Below, piece after piece: positions 27,226-36,139 of a DNA stretch of 64,000 bases. The DNA comes from JAZGGS01 sp963714405 (lineage in GTDB: Bacteria > Bacteroidota > Ignavibacteria > Ignavibacteriales > Ignavibacteriaceae). Within the stretch, counting starts at the first letter, position 1, and each line of letters begins with the position of its first letter. The position numbers were made by a program, and so were the translations under genes. Under the pieces are notes generated by a model, which saw only the letters and a program-made list of their open reading frames with translations, was not told where the DNA came from and ran no database searches. The stretch spans positions 930,001-994,000 of the forward strand of contig CAVQOH010000002.1 of the NCBI GenBank assembly GCA_963714405.1, in the 5' to 3' direction.

Positions 27226-28104
27226 ATGAGAGCACGTTTAACAAATTATTTTTTTATTTCATTTCTCTTCATCTTAACAGGATTTACCGCGTTCTCCTGT
27301 GCAAATTCCACTAACAGTAGTTTTAGCAGTGATACACTTCATAAAGAAAGTGATAATTATCTTTCATTTTACGATAATGAAAACGGGAGAAATAATCACT
27401 GGGAAATAAACTATGAGGAAGAAAAAATTGTTTCCATCTATAGAAATGGAGAAATGATACCGAGAGAAGATTACGAAGAATACAGACATATGATAAACGA
27501 AAAACTGGATGAAGTAAGGTTTGGATATAACGAGTATAATTTTAAAAATAGTCATTTCGGTTTAAATTTTGAGGAATTTCATGATGAATTGAAGAAACTA
27601 AATAAGAAAATTCACAGTCATGTAAAAATTGATGTAGATTTTAACGAAGAGAAATTCGAAAAAAGTATGGAATGTTTGAAAGAAAAACTTGAGAAGTTAA
27701 AAGAGCATCCATTTAATATTGATTTGGAACTTGATTTTGATGAACTGGGTGAAAATGTAGATGCCAAACTACTAAAACTTGATGATCTTGATATAAACTT
27801 TGAAGAGTTGGGTAGACAGATGAAAAAACTGAATGAGGAACTGCAGGAAATGGATATCGATTTGGATAAACTGGACGAAGAACTGGAATCCCTGAATAAG
27901 TTTATTGATAAGTTAAAAGAAGAATTAGCAGCAGATGGATATATAGATATTAACGATGAAAATGTTGAAATCAAGGTTTCTGCAACTGAAATTCTTGTAA
28001 ACGGAGTCAAATTACCCGAAGAAAAACTGAAGAAATATAAAAATCTTTATAAAAAATATATGGGAGAAAATTTAAGTCAGGACTCAAATATTTACATACA
28101 TTGA
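27226..28104 (+). CDS. Acidic/charged coiled-coil lipoprotein, function unknown
   Basis: 292 residues. A signal sequence ends in a lipobox-like TAFSCAN. The rest is dominated by Lys, Glu, Asp and Leu heptad-like runs (FEKSMECLKEKLEKLKEH, MDIDLDKLDEELESLNKF) with repeated DxDFDEL-type segments, so a long coiled coil on the outside of a membrane is likely. The C-terminus has a short globular-looking part (VSATEILVNGVKLPEEKL). Similar tails occur in M56/BlaR1-type proteins, but no peptidase motif is present. It has a strong GGAG ribosome site. No function assigned. Confidence 0.65.
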   Translation: MRARLTNYFFISFLFILTGFTAFSCANSTNSSFSSDTLHKESDNYLSFYDNENGRNNHWEINYEEEKIVSIYRNGEMIPREDYEEYRHMINEKLDEVRFGYNEYNFKNSHFGLNFEEFHDELKKLNKKIHSHVKIDVDFNEEKFEKSMECLKEKLEKLKEHPFNIDLELDFDELGENVDAKLLKLDDLDINFEELGRQMKKLNEELQEMDIDLDKLDEELESLNKFIDKLKEELAADGYIDINDENVEIKVSATEILVNGVKLPEEKLKKYKNLYKKYMGENLSQDSNIYIH

Positions 28105-28177
28105 ATTGTGATTAAAAAATAATATCATATTGTTCTCCATGAATAAAATAGTGGATTGGTTTTGCGTAAATTACAAT

Positions 28178-28208
28178 TTGTAACTGCAAAATATTTATTC
28201 TAAATTTA
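28178..28208 (+). promoter_or_regulatory. Promoter of the first RRM gene (TTG-N20-TAAATTTA)
   Basis: TTG at 28178-28180, a 20-nt spacer, then TAAATTTA at 28201-28208. The same elements with the same spacing precede the RRM genes at 54265 and 54846. The layout fits the Bacteroidetes primary sigma consensus (TTG at -33, TAnnTTTG at -7). Confidence 0.7.
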
Positions 28209-28325
28209 GGTGTCTCGCAAAAAAAATCAGGTAAAAGCACTTCTAAAAATTACGGCCTTATCTAATTTTTGTCCAGCTGTTGAGAGAAATAAATACTATT
28301 AATTAAATAAAGCAAGGAGTTAAAG
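28209..28325 (+). promoter_or_regulatory. Conserved 5' leader of the first RRM gene
   Basis: A 117-nt untranslated leader that shares a start block (TGTC..GCAAAA) and a later ATCTAATTTTT block with the leaders at 54111-54264 and 54696-54845. It ends in a strong AAGGAG site. It lacks the CCGG hairpin of the other two. Cold-shock-type leader control is an inference. Confidence 0.55.
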
Positions 28326-28634
28326 ATGAATATCTATGTGGGTAACATTGCACAGGATGTCAGCGAAGAGGAGCTTACAAATTTATTTACGGAGCATGGA
28401 AAGGTGAGCAGCGCAAAAATCTTACGTGATATGTTCACCCAAGAATCAAGGGGCTTTGGTTTTGTTGAAATGCCCAGCCAGTCCGAAGGGCAGAAAGCAA
28501 TTGAAATCTTGAACACTTTTGAGCTTAAAGGGAAAAAACTTGTTGTTAATGAAGCACGTGAAAGAAGAGATAGAAGAGGCGGTGGTGGTGCACGCGGCGG
28601 TAGAGGTCGCGGTGGCGGCGGAAGAGGCTACTAA
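28326..28634 (+). CDS. Glycine/arginine-tailed RRM RNA-binding protein
   Basis: 102 residues. One RNA recognition motif fills residues 1-80: RNP2 is IYVGNI near the start and RNP1 is RGFGFVEM in the middle. The tail from about residue 80 is a Gly/Arg-rich (RGG-like) segment. Bacterial RRM proteins of this form, known from cyanobacteria and Bacteroidetes, bind single-stranded RNA and are often cold-induced. Two paralogues lie 26 kb away at 54265 and 54846 and share the promoter and part of the leader, but have only short basic tails. A terminator follows 22 nt after the stop. Confidence 0.93.
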   Translation: MNIYVGNIAQDVSEEELTNLFTEHGKVSSAKILRDMFTQESRGFGFVEMPSQSEGQKAIEILNTFELKGKKLVVNEARERRDRRGGGGARGGRGRGGGGRGY

Positions 28635-28656
28635 TCATTTTATTAAATATTTAAAG

Positions 28657-28687
28657 AATGCCGCACTTTATGCGGCATTTTTATTTT
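28657..28687 (+). terminator. Rho-independent terminator after the RRM gene
   Basis: Perfect 9-bp stem AATGCCGCA / TGCGGCATT, 5-nt loop, then a T-rich run. Confidence 0.9.
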
Positions 28688-28778
28688 ATGGGTAATAACC
28701 AAATAAGATACTTGAGCAAAAAATGTTCCCTTACTTAGCTTTGTAAACCGGGGTGTTAACAAAAAGGACATTAAATTT

Positions 28779-29705
28779 CTATTTAATTAACATCATCTTT
28801 TTTGTTTCAACAAAATTATCAGATGTTAGTTTATAATAGTAAATACCACTCGTAAGATCATTGGCATCAAAAACGAATTGATAGTTCCCAGCAGATTTTA
28901 CATCATTAACTAATGCAACCACTTCCTCACCAATCGAAGTAAAAACCGTAAGCCGCACATTTGTTTTTTCAAACAGGGTGAACTTAATTTTAGTTGAAGG
29001 ATTAAATGGATTCGGATAGTTCTGTAACAATTTAAAGATTAGTGGGACCGTAATATCAACTACATCATCAAGATTATAGTACTCAAAGGTACCATCAAAA
29101 TCTATTTGTTTAATTCTGTACATGTAATTTCCAGCTGCAAGTTTCTTATCAACAAAAGTATAGCTGTTAATATCCGTTGAGGTTCCGTTTCCATTAACAA
29201 ATCCAATTTGGTACCAGCTGTCACCTACTTGCATTCTTTCAATCTCAAAACCAAAATTATTTAACTCTGATGATGTTTGCCATGTAAGTGTCACATCATT
29301 TTGGTTTATAGAAGCTGTGAAGCTGTTTAATTCAACTGGTACAACAAGGGCAACGAATGCAGAATCCCAATTTCGGGAGGGATTTTTATATCCGGCATTA
29401 ACAATATAATTACCTGCTGATGGGGCTGTTAAAACAAATGGGTTGGTGTTAGTTGAATTTATAAAATCAACAACATTACCCTGTTCATCTACTAGCTCAC
29501 CCCCAACTCTGCTGCTAGTTCCGGTAACCAAAACCTCTATGTTTGCCGAATCTAAAATTGTAATTGATACATCACCATCCGAAAATGAGTGACATCCTGA
29601 ACCACCACATCCCGGATTTGACCCATTGAAAGAGGCCTCAGAAAAAAGCGTTGGGATGAATAACAGTGATATTAAAACAAATAGAAATCCAAAAACTAAT
29701 TTCAT
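28779..29705 (-). CDS. T9SS-sorted exported protein with a Cys-rich N-terminus
   Basis: 308 residues from the ATG at 29705, which has GGAGAATAAA upstream; a TTG frame start at 29747 does not. The signal peptide is followed by PGCGGSGCHSFSDGD, a Cys/His cluster close to but not equal to a c-type haem site (CxxxxCH). A beta-rich middle follows, then a fibronectin-like segment (VTLTWQTSSELNNFGFEIER), common in surface proteins of this group. The last 80 residues are the T9SS sorting domain (QNYPNPFNPSTKIKF to KKMMLIK). It should cross the outer membrane by T9SS and stay at the surface or be released. Confidence 0.85.
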   Translation of the reverse strand: MKLVFGFLFVLISLLFIPTLFSEASFNGSNPGCGGSGCHSFSDGDVSITILDSANIEVLVTGTSSRVGGELVDEQGNVVDFINSTNTNPFVLTAPSAGNYIVNAGYKNPSRNWDSAFVALVVPVELNSFTASINQNDVTLTWQTSSELNNFGFEIERMQVGDSWYQIGFVNGNGTSTDINSYTFVDKKLAAGNYMYRIKQIDFDGTFEYYNLDDVVDITVPLIFKLLQNYPNPFNPSTKIKFTLFEKTNVRLTVFTSIGEEVVALVNDVKSAGNYQFVFDANDLTSGIYYYKLTSDNFVETKKMMLIK

Positions 29706-29909
29706 TTTATTCTCCAAACAAATGATTATTAGTTGCCAATTATACAATAATTGTACCTTTAATTATTTGATAAATATTAAACATTTATATTTTAAAAGTA
29801 AAAACTAAGGCAAAATTGACGGTAACTGTGAATAAATTGTCATCAATTTATCTGCTTAAAATTGTTAAATGATTACAATCGCTATGATAACATCGGTTTT
29901 TTCAAATTT

Positions 29910-29941
29910 GTGATAGGGATAACATAATATATTTGTTATAA
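29910..29941 (+). promoter_or_regulatory. Variant GTGATA...GTTATAA element before the NmrA-like gene
   Basis: GTGATA at 29910-29915 and GTTATAA at 29935-29941, with a GGATAAC between them. TATATTTG at 29929-29936 fits TAnnTTTG, 66 nt before the start codon. The arms ATAACA and TGTTAT also form an inverted repeat. Promoter role inferred. Confidence 0.45.
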
Positions 29942-30001
29942 CACATAAATGTTCATAATTTATTGTATTAAATAAACAATTATTATTAACAGAGGTAATC
30001 T

Positions 30002-30952
30002 ATGACACAAAAAAAAGTAATTGCCGTTCTAGGAGCAACGGGAGCGCAAGGCGGCGGATTGGTTCGTGCTATTTTAACAGACAAATCCACTGAATTTAGC
30101 GTACGCGCTCTAACAAGAAATGCATCGTCTGATAAAGCAAAAACATTAGAAGAAATTGGTGCTGAAGTTGTTACTGCTGATATTGATAATTATGAAAGTA
30201 TGGTACAAGCATTTAGCGGTGTACATGGAGTTTTTGCCGTAACTAATTTCTGGGAACATTTTTCTGCGGAGAAAGAAACTGCCCAGGCTGCATCAATCGC
30301 AAAAGCAGCAAAAGAAGCCAAAGTAAAACATGTTATCTGGTCAACACTCGAAGATACGCGCAAATGGATTCCACTGAATGATAACCGTATGCCCACACTT
30401 GGCGAAAAGTATAAAGTTCCTCACTTTGATTCAAAGGGTGAAGCAGATAAATATTTCACAGAGCAGGGCGTACCTGTTACGTTTTTATTAACTTCTTTTT
30501 ATTGGGAAAATTTTATTTACTTTGGAATGAACCCTAAAAAAAGTGAATCTGGCAGTCTTGCTATTACTTTTCCAATGGGAGATAAAAAACTTCCTGGAAT
30601 TGCAGTGGGGGATATAGGAAAATCCGCTTACCAAATATTTAAAAAAGGAAATGAATTTATTGGTAAAACAGTCGGAATCAGCGGTGATCAATTAACCGGT
30701 AAGCAAATGGCTGATGCGTTTACCAAAGCTCTTGGACAGGATGTTGCTTATAACGCCGTACCTTTTGATGTTTACAGAAGCTTTGGTTTTCCGGGTGCTG
30801 ATGATCTGGGAAATATGTTTCAGTTCAATCATGATTTTGCTGATTACTTTTGCGATGTAAGAAAAGTTGAAACTGCAAAGAAATTGAATCCTGCATTACA
30901 AAACTTTTCAAGCTGGCTGGAAGAAAACAAATCAAAAATTCCTTTGGAATAG
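30002..30952 (+). CDS. NmrA-like NAD(P)-binding protein
   Basis: 316 residues. The N-terminal VIAVLGATGAQGGGLVRAIL is the NmrA-type dinucleotide loop. TADIDNYESM, VFAVTNFWEHFSAEKE and HVIWSTLEDTRKW follow as in NmrA/HSCARG and isoflavone-reductase-like atypical SDRs, which often sense the NADP redox state or act on small substrates. No catalytic Tyr-Lys pair is evident, so sensing is plausible. AGAGGTAA precedes the ATG and an inverted-repeat terminator follows. Confidence 0.85.
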   Translation: MTQKKVIAVLGATGAQGGGLVRAILTDKSTEFSVRALTRNASSDKAKTLEEIGAEVVTADIDNYESMVQAFSGVHGVFAVTNFWEHFSAEKETAQAASIAKAAKEAKVKHVIWSTLEDTRKWIPLNDNRMPTLGEKYKVPHFDSKGEADKYFTEQGVPVTFLLTSFYWENFIYFGMNPKKSESGSLAITFPMGDKKLPGIAVGDIGKSAYQIFKKGNEFIGKTVGISGDQLTGKQMADAFTKALGQDVAYNAVPFDVYRSFGFPGADDLGNMFQFNHDFADYFCDVRKVETAKKLNPALQNFSSWLEENKSKIPLE

Positions 30953-30963
30953 AATGCTGTAAG

Positions 30964-30990
30964 GCGCGGCAGATCTTACTGCCGTGCTTT
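30964..30990 (+). terminator. Terminator after the NmrA-like gene
   Basis: 9-bp stem GCGCGGCAG / CTGCCGTGC with one G-U pair and a 6-nt loop, followed by TTT only. Confidence 0.6.
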
Positions 30991-31087
30991 CCATTTACTT
31001 TACCTCTCAATTTGATGCTAATCTTCGTTTAATTTAATTTGAAACAGTAAATAATTTTGTTATTATCTGTTTAATAAAGGATTTAGT

Positions 31088-31435
31088 ATGAAAACAATTG
31101 TGCTGTTTATTTCATTATCATTTTTTTTAACTATAATGGGTTGTGCAGGTTGCGATGGTGAAAATCCTGGTGTACAATTGGTAAATAACGGAACTGGCAA
31201 AGCGGATATTCAAATTAAAACGTCCAATGGCAATACAGAAAATATAAATAATATACAGCCGGGCACTTCTTCAGAAAGAAGATTTTTTGCAGCCGGTAAT
31301 ATTGAATTTACCATTACGATACAGGGAGTTGCTGACCCTGTTGTTTATAACCTTCAGGCAACCACTTGTTATGATTATACTGTAATAATTAATCCCAATA
31401 ACAGTGTTACTTCTTCAGGCAGGGAAAGAGATTAG
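31088..31435 (+). CDS. Small lipoprotein, function unknown
   Basis: 115 residues with a lipobox-like TIMGC (Cys 19) after a hydrophobic N-terminus. The mature part is a small beta-rich domain (VQLVNNGTGKADIQIKTS, IEFTITIQGVADPVVYNL) with further Cys at AGCD and TTCYDY that could form a disulfide. No family recognised. AAAGGA lies about 7 nt before the ATG. It heads a run of small envelope genes on the same strand up to 33.4 kb. Confidence 0.6.
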   Translation: MKTIVLFISLSFFLTIMGCAGCDGENPGVQLVNNGTGKADIQIKTSNGNTENINNIQPGTSSERRFFAAGNIEFTITIQGVADPVVYNLQATTCYDYTVIINPNNSVTSSGRERD

Positions 31436-31525
31436 ACTTTTATTGACTTGAATCTAAGTGTTTCGGCAGCGAGTAGTTATTTTATTTTAAAGAATTTTAA
31501 GTGTAGATATTAGAGGAGAATAGTT

Positions 31526-31894
31526 ATGCACAATCAAATATTACTTTATATTGGTGCAGGCATTACTTTTTTCTGGGGAGTTGCACATCTCTTCCCAACT
31601 GCATCTGTAGTAACTGGTTTTGGAGAAATTTCTACAGATAATAAAAACATCATCACAATGGAATGGATTATTGAAGGAATCGCGTTAATATTTATAGGCT
31701 TAATTGTTGGGGGGGTTACTTTTATAAACGAACATAACAACACTTCTAATTTTGTTTATGCTTCATCATCAGTAGTTTTAATTATACTTGCAGTTGTTTC
31801 ATTGTTTACTGGATTTAAAGTAAATTTTTTACCCTTTAAACTCTGCCCGCTCCTGTTTACTCTATCTGCAGTGTTGATTTTTTTTGGATACTAA
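31526..31894 (+). CDS. Four-helix integral membrane protein, function unknown
   Basis: 122 residues with four hydrophobic helices (about 5-27, 45-65, 75-97 and 102-122). Start supported by AGAGGAGAA. The segment GAGITFFWGVAHLFPT resembles small membrane proteins annotated only as hypothetical. The neighbours at 31945 and 32374 are also tiny membrane proteins. Confidence 0.6.
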   Translation: MHNQILLYIGAGITFFWGVAHLFPTASVVTGFGEISTDNKNIITMEWIIEGIALIFIGLIVGGVTFINEHNNTSNFVYASSSVVLIILAVVSLFTGFKVNFLPFKLCPLLFTLSAVLIFFGY

Positions 31895-31944
31895 ACTAAA
31901 ATTGGTTTTACTTAACCTGTAGAACTTCAAAGTATATAGGATAT

Positions 31945-32325
31945 ATGTCATCAACACTAATTATATCAATCATATTAATTACTGCCGCATTACTCTTTTA
32001 TTCAGTGGGAGTTTGGGCAGAAAAAATAGCACGCTATCTTAAGCTTTGGCATGTTTTTGCTTTTTGGGTAGGATTTACTTTTGATATTTCCGGAACGTGG
32101 GTTATGCACACAATAACAGAGGGACCATTAGATTTTAGTAATCCGCACACTCTTACAGGGCAAATTGCTCTTTGGCTTATGTTTTTACATGCTTTGTGGG
32201 CATCCTTTGTTGTAAAAAAAAGGAATGAAAAAAGGCTGACACAATTTCACAAATTCAGTTTAGTAGTATGGCTTATTTGGCTCATACCTTATTTTAGCGG
32301 TATGTATCTTGGTATGCATGCTTAA
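31945..32325 (+). CDS. HsmA/TIGR03987-like small membrane protein
   Basis: 126 residues with four membrane helices. The pattern LITAALLFYSVGVWAEKIA, LKLWHVFAFWVGFTFDISG and WLMFLHALWASFV fits the TIGR03987/HsmA-like family, conserved but uncharacterised. His residues in helices 2 to 4 (LWHVF, VMHTI, FLHALW, YLGMHA) could bind a cofactor, which is inference. It lies 50 nt after the previous membrane gene. Confidence 0.65.
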   Translation: MSSTLIISIILITAALLFYSVGVWAEKIARYLKLWHVFAFWVGFTFDISGTWVMHTITEGPLDFSNPHTLTGQIALWLMFLHALWASFVVKKRNEKRLTQFHKFSLVVWLIWLIPYFSGMYLGMHA

Positions 32326-32373
32326 TTGGCTTTAATGATTACTTAAACCATAAGAATTTATCGACAGATTTAT

Positions 32374-32661
32374 ATGTCGCTAAAAGATATACTAAAAATT
32401 ATACTTCTACCCATTGTAATAATATATTTTAGCGCTGTTTTAGGTTATTTAATAATGATATCAACAACAGCAGAAAAAAGCTGTCTGCTCGATGCTTTAT
32501 CTCCTGTATTATTGTTTAATGAAGTGCTAAATGGAAATAGTACGGTTATCTATACAATTGGAGCAGGTATAATGCTTTATATATACTTGAGAAGATTTTT
32601 CAGAAGAGAAGATCTCGAAGAAAAAAATGAAGATGATAGTACTGATGATTATAGTATCTAA
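32374..32661 (+). CDS. Small two-helix membrane protein, function unknown
   Basis: 95 residues with hydrophobic helices at about 8-28 and 57-71 and an acidic cytosolic tail (RREDLEEKNEDDSTDD). No family recognised. The ribosome site is weak. It is kept because it continues the tandem of small membrane genes at similar spacing. Confidence 0.5.
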   Translation: MSLKDILKIILLPIVIIYFSAVLGYLIMISTTAEKSCLLDALSPVLLFNEVLNGNSTVIYTIGAGIMLYIYLRRFFRREDLEEKNEDDSTDDYSI

Positions 32662-32841
32662 AAATAAAAAGGCGAACAATAGTTTACACCTAAATATTTG
32701 ACTTAACCTTAGCTGCTTATTTTGTAAGCGTTATCTTATGCATTTTTAATTTTGAATTAAGTTGCAGCTAAATGATAATGTTGTTGAAAAGTTGTGTTAT
32801 TATAATTAACAGTTGGGTGTCATCTATGTGAAAGGTATTTT

Positions 32842-33369
32842 ATGAAAACAATAATAAGTATCATTTTATTTACATTTCTTGTATCTATAAAAATTTCTGC
32901 GCAACAAACATCTTTTCAGGACTCATTGCTGGATAGGATGACAGGTAACTGGATTTTAAAGGGGACTATTGCCGGGCAGGAGGTTACGCACGATATTGAA
33001 GTCTCGTGGATTCTTGAGCACCAGTATTTACAGATATCTGAAATATCCCGTGAAAAAGATGCAGACGGCACAGCAGCCTACGAGGCTTTGGTGCTTATCG
33101 GTTGGGATTCTGAATTGAGTAAGTATGCTTGTCTCTGGCTGGATGTTACCGGCGGTGGAGGTCTATCAGCCAATGCTATTACCGGTTATGCAGAACAGAA
33201 TGGAGATGAAATTCCTTTCTTATTTAAGACTAATGAAGAAAGTAACTGGCATACAACATTTGTTTATGATAGAAATACTGACACATGGCAATGGAATATG
33301 GACGGAGAAGATAATGGAATATTTAAACCCTTTGCTCGTGTAAAACTGACGAGAAATGATTTAGATTAA
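32842..33369 (+). CDS. Exported DUF1579-like protein
   Basis: 175 residues with a signal peptide (about 1-20). MTGNWILKGTIAGQEVTHD opens a lipocalin-like barrel domain like that of DUF1579 proteins. WDSELSKYACLWLD and FKPFARVKLTR fit the family strands. Probably binds a small hydrophobic ligand in the periplasm, but no ligand is known. GAAAGGT precedes the ATG. Confidence 0.65.
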   Translation: MKTIISIILFTFLVSIKISAQQTSFQDSLLDRMTGNWILKGTIAGQEVTHDIEVSWILEHQYLQISEISREKDADGTAAYEALVLIGWDSELSKYACLWLDVTGGGGLSANAITGYAEQNGDEIPFLFKTNEESNWHTTFVYDRNTDTWQWNMDGEDNGIFKPFARVKLTRNDLD

Positions 33370-33473
33370 TTAACTGTCACAAAACCATACTGAGCAAGCA
33401 ACTCAATCCCTTCTGCTGTTTTGCATTAGGTCCATTTGTTGTTTTTAGTATCAGATGGATTTTAATCCTGCTT

Positions 33474-33513
33474 AAAAAGCCAGGAATGAGATAAAATCAT
33501 CCCTGACTTTTTT
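33474..33513. terminator. Bidirectional terminator between convergent genes
   Basis: Long stem of about 15 bp (AAAAAGCCAGGAATGA / TCATCCCTGACTTTTT, two G-U type pairs) around a 7-nt loop, with A and T runs on both sides, between the DUF1579-like gene and the YncE-like gene. Confidence 0.85.
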
Positions 33514-33552
33514 GACTTATATAAAAGTGATGCACCACAACCTTGTAATATC

Positions 33553-34647
33553 TTATCGTGCGTATGCCAGACCAAATGGATTTAATTCAACTGTGATTTC
33601 CTTTAGAAACACCGGAACAGGATTATGGTTTGAAATTTTGTATACCGTTACTTTATCAGAAGTTCCTCCGGAATGAGTCAGATATATTTTTTTTGATGAG
33701 TTATTCACAGCAACATTATGCGGCACCGGATAGGGTGTATTTGTTGAGCCAAGCACCTGGTTGGTTCTGGTTTTAATTGCATATAGTCCATTAGTACCAC
33801 CACCTGGTAAGTTTGTAGTATAAAAGTATTTACCATTGGTTGTCATTATTGCACCATGTGCGCCCGGAACAGAGATGGTTTCAACAACATTCATATTAAA
33901 CCTATTGACTACATAAACCGCATCAGAATTTTGGCAGGGAACATATAGAAAACGACTTATAATTGGAATTGATAGATGAGGATCTTTACCAACTGCTGTT
34001 CGTCCTGTTTCCTGAAAAGTTCTGGTGTTGAACTGGACTACATAATCTGATGCCCCCGCAACACCAACTACTGATACATAAGCTAGTCTGCCAAAAGGTC
34101 CTAAAAATACATCGTGAGGTTTGCCGCCCATACTTACCAAGTCAGACGGTGTTGGAACGGTCGCAATAACCTGAAGAGAATGTAAATCAATAACTGATGT
34201 TGTATTATCAATATCATTATTTACCCAGAGCTGCTTACCATGTTTATCTGCCCACATGTGAAATACTCCCTGTCCGACAGGGATAGTTGTTTCAACACTG
34301 AAATCAGAAGCCCGAAAAACCACAATCTGGTTATTCGCCCTATCACCTACAAAAACACGTTGTCCTCTTTTCACAAAAACGACATACATAGGTTCCGGAT
34401 TGTTAGGTCCGGCTGGAAGCTGATAGGTCCCTGTTACTTCATCGGTTTTTGTATTTATTACGGAAATACTGCCCGATGAACGATTTGCAACCACAATATT
34501 ACCTGCGCTGCCGTGATGCCACCCATCCTTCTCCAGTTGTTGATCATTAGAATTTATACTTTCAAGTGGAGTTGTTGATTCGCTGCAGGAAGAAACGAGC
34601 AGCATTAATGGCAGCATTATAATTAAGAGAGCAAATAATTTCTTCAT
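33553..34647 (-). CDS. YncE-like beta-propeller lipoprotein
   Basis: 364 residues. The lipobox-like LLVSSCSE gives a lipid-anchored protein. From about residue 45 it is a YVTN/YncE-type seven-bladed propeller with repeated blades such as VVANRSSGSISVINTKTDEV, VFVGDRANNQIVVF and LWVNNDIDNTTSVIDLHS. Such proteins bind DNA, metals or proteins or act as surface scaffolds, with no clear enzymatic role. Start ATG with a GGAGG-like site upstream. A GTGATA-N5-GTTATAA element lies 65 nt upstream. Confidence 0.8.
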   Translation of the reverse strand: MKKLFALLIIMLPLMLLVSSCSESTTPLESINSNDQQLEKDGWHHGSAGNIVVANRSSGSISVINTKTDEVTGTYQLPAGPNNPEPMYVVFVKRGQRVFVGDRANNQIVVFRASDFSVETTIPVGQGVFHMWADKHGKQLWVNNDIDNTTSVIDLHSLQVIATVPTPSDLVSMGGKPHDVFLGPFGRLAYVSVVGVAGASDYVVQFNTRTFQETGRTAVGKDPHLSIPIISRFLYVPCQNSDAVYVVNRFNMNVVETISVPGAHGAIMTTNGKYFYTTNLPGGGTNGLYAIKTRTNQVLGSTNTPYPVPHNVAVNNSSKKIYLTHSGGTSDKVTVYKISNHNPVPVFLKEITVELNPFGLAYAR

Positions 34648-35188
34648 TTGATTCCTCCTTATTTTGTTTGGGGATTAAAAAATAAAATTCCGTCAATAAT
34701 CTAAATTCCACTTATAACAAATCTATCACGGAATTATAAAAATTTGATCTCCATCACCGCAAGTAATGATAATAAATTGCCAATTTTTCATTTTCCTTTG
34801 CTGTTTGTTTAAAGAGGCGGGTTGAAGCTCTTCAGTTTTTGGACTTAATTATTTCATGCAGCACAGCACAGCAAAGACAGCAATGAGTATAAAGAATCGT
34901 TGAGTTATTAAAATAGTTAGAATAATGGGAAGAGCGAGAATTAAGCTAACCCTTTTATAACTCATCACCAAGTCACCCGGAAATTTTTTCTATACTATAC
35001 AAATGAATCTCACTTAATTGACACTTCCTTTATTACAATTTTAGCATTTTATCATAATGTTTCCCGGAATAGTATTTGCAGCAATTAGAGATGATCGATT
35101 TAATACTATTTGGATTGAATGGCCTGATTCCAATCAGTTAATCTGAGTAATAAAAAATATTCAAAGGCAAATAATCGGGTATATTAAA
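34648..35188. other. 541-nt intergenic region between divergent genes
   Basis: It holds the promoter-like element at 34712-34729 that faces the YncE-like gene. The rest is AT-rich with no reading frame, hairpin or RNA gene I can support. Confidence 0.6.
34712..34729 (-). promoter_or_regulatory. GTGATA-N5-GTTATAA element upstream of the YncE-like gene
   Basis: On the minus strand it reads GTGATA, GATTT, GTTATAA and contains TAGATTTG (TAnnTTTG). It ends 65 nt before the start codon, the same distance as for msrAB. Confidence 0.55.
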
Positions 35189-35785
35189 ATGAAAAAAATA
35201 CTGATCGCTTCGTCATTATTAATAATAATACTTGTTTATTTCTTTTATCCTGAAACAGTAATCAGTTATCCAGCAGGGATAATGGCTTCTGAACATCCCA
35301 AACAGACAAATCTTACCAGCGAAAAGAAATGGACTGAAGGAGAATATACTATAGAAGCACTCGCTGAATATAAAATTAAGGCAAGAGTTTTAAGTCGTAA
35401 TAATTTTTCATTTGGTAAAGAAAGTGATTTATCACCTTTCGACCTGGCTCTTGGATGGGGACCAATGTCGGATCAAAGTGTAATTGATAAAATAGATGTT
35501 TCTCAGCGGAACAGATGGTATAATTGGCAGGCGGACGTACTTCCTATTCCGAAGAAAGAGATTAGTTTAAATAGCGCCAATGTTCATATAATACCAAAGG
35601 ATGAATCAATTGAAGCCAAATTTGATAAGGTTTATAAAGGAAGTCTGATTGAAATTAAAGGATATCTTGTGAAGGTAACTAATTCACAAGGATGGCGATG
35701 GATAAGTTCACTCAGAAGAGACGATACCGGAGGAGGTTCCTGCGAGTTGTTCTGGGTTGAAGAGATTAATGTGCTGGATCAATAG
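35189..35785 (+). CDS. Exported or membrane-anchored conserved protein of unknown function
   Basis: 198 residues with a hydrophobic N-terminus (about 4-24). The C-terminal half has a pattern shared by an uncharacterised family: LALGWGPMSDQSVID, RWYNWQ, SANVHIIPKD, LIEIKGYLVKV, and RRDDTGGGSCELFWVE. That ending, with its single Cys, is its hallmark. Role unknown. The ribosome site is weak. Confidence 0.65.
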   Translation: MKKILIASSLLIIILVYFFYPETVISYPAGIMASEHPKQTNLTSEKKWTEGEYTIEALAEYKIKARVLSRNNFSFGKESDLSPFDLALGWGPMSDQSVIDKIDVSQRNRWYNWQADVLPIPKKEISLNSANVHIIPKDESIEAKFDKVYKGSLIEIKGYLVKVTNSQGWRWISSLRRDDTGGGSCELFWVEEINVLDQ

Positions 35786-36139
35786 AAAATAAATGAATTC
35801 GCTTTACAGCATCAATACAAATCAATATAGCCTTCAGCAATCTATTCATCTCTTGAAAAAAAATTATTTCATCTAAACCCGTCCTCCGATCCGCGGCGAG
35901 GGATTAGCAAAGGAGAATTATATTTTTAGTCATAAAAAAAGCTTCTGATTGCAGCCTGGGTGCTAATTCGCGCTGTCATTTTAACTTTTTTGGTTATTTC
36001 TAATCTGTATCCTAATCGAATAAAAATATTAAGGTAAAGAAGTAAATCTGCTTGTAAGAGCGGTTGGGAATAACAAAAAAGAAAGGAATAATTTTTGTTT
36101 ACATTCTTGTAATGAAATTGAAGTAAATGGAGAAAAATT
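35786..36139. other. 354-nt intergenic region
   Basis: AT-rich. A frame at about 35940-36040 encodes a short hydrophobic stretch (LLIAAWVLIRAVILTFLV) but has no start codon and sits behind a stop. I call no gene here. Confidence 0.5.

Noticed and set aside
35870..35920. Possible tRNA-like or structured RNA in a locally GC-richer patch
   Set aside because: No acceptor stem, anticodon arm or CCA-like end can be folded.
35935..36045. Short hydrophobic frame that could be a small membrane protein
   Set aside because: It lacks a start codon, sits directly behind a stop and would need a frameshift. Too little evidence.
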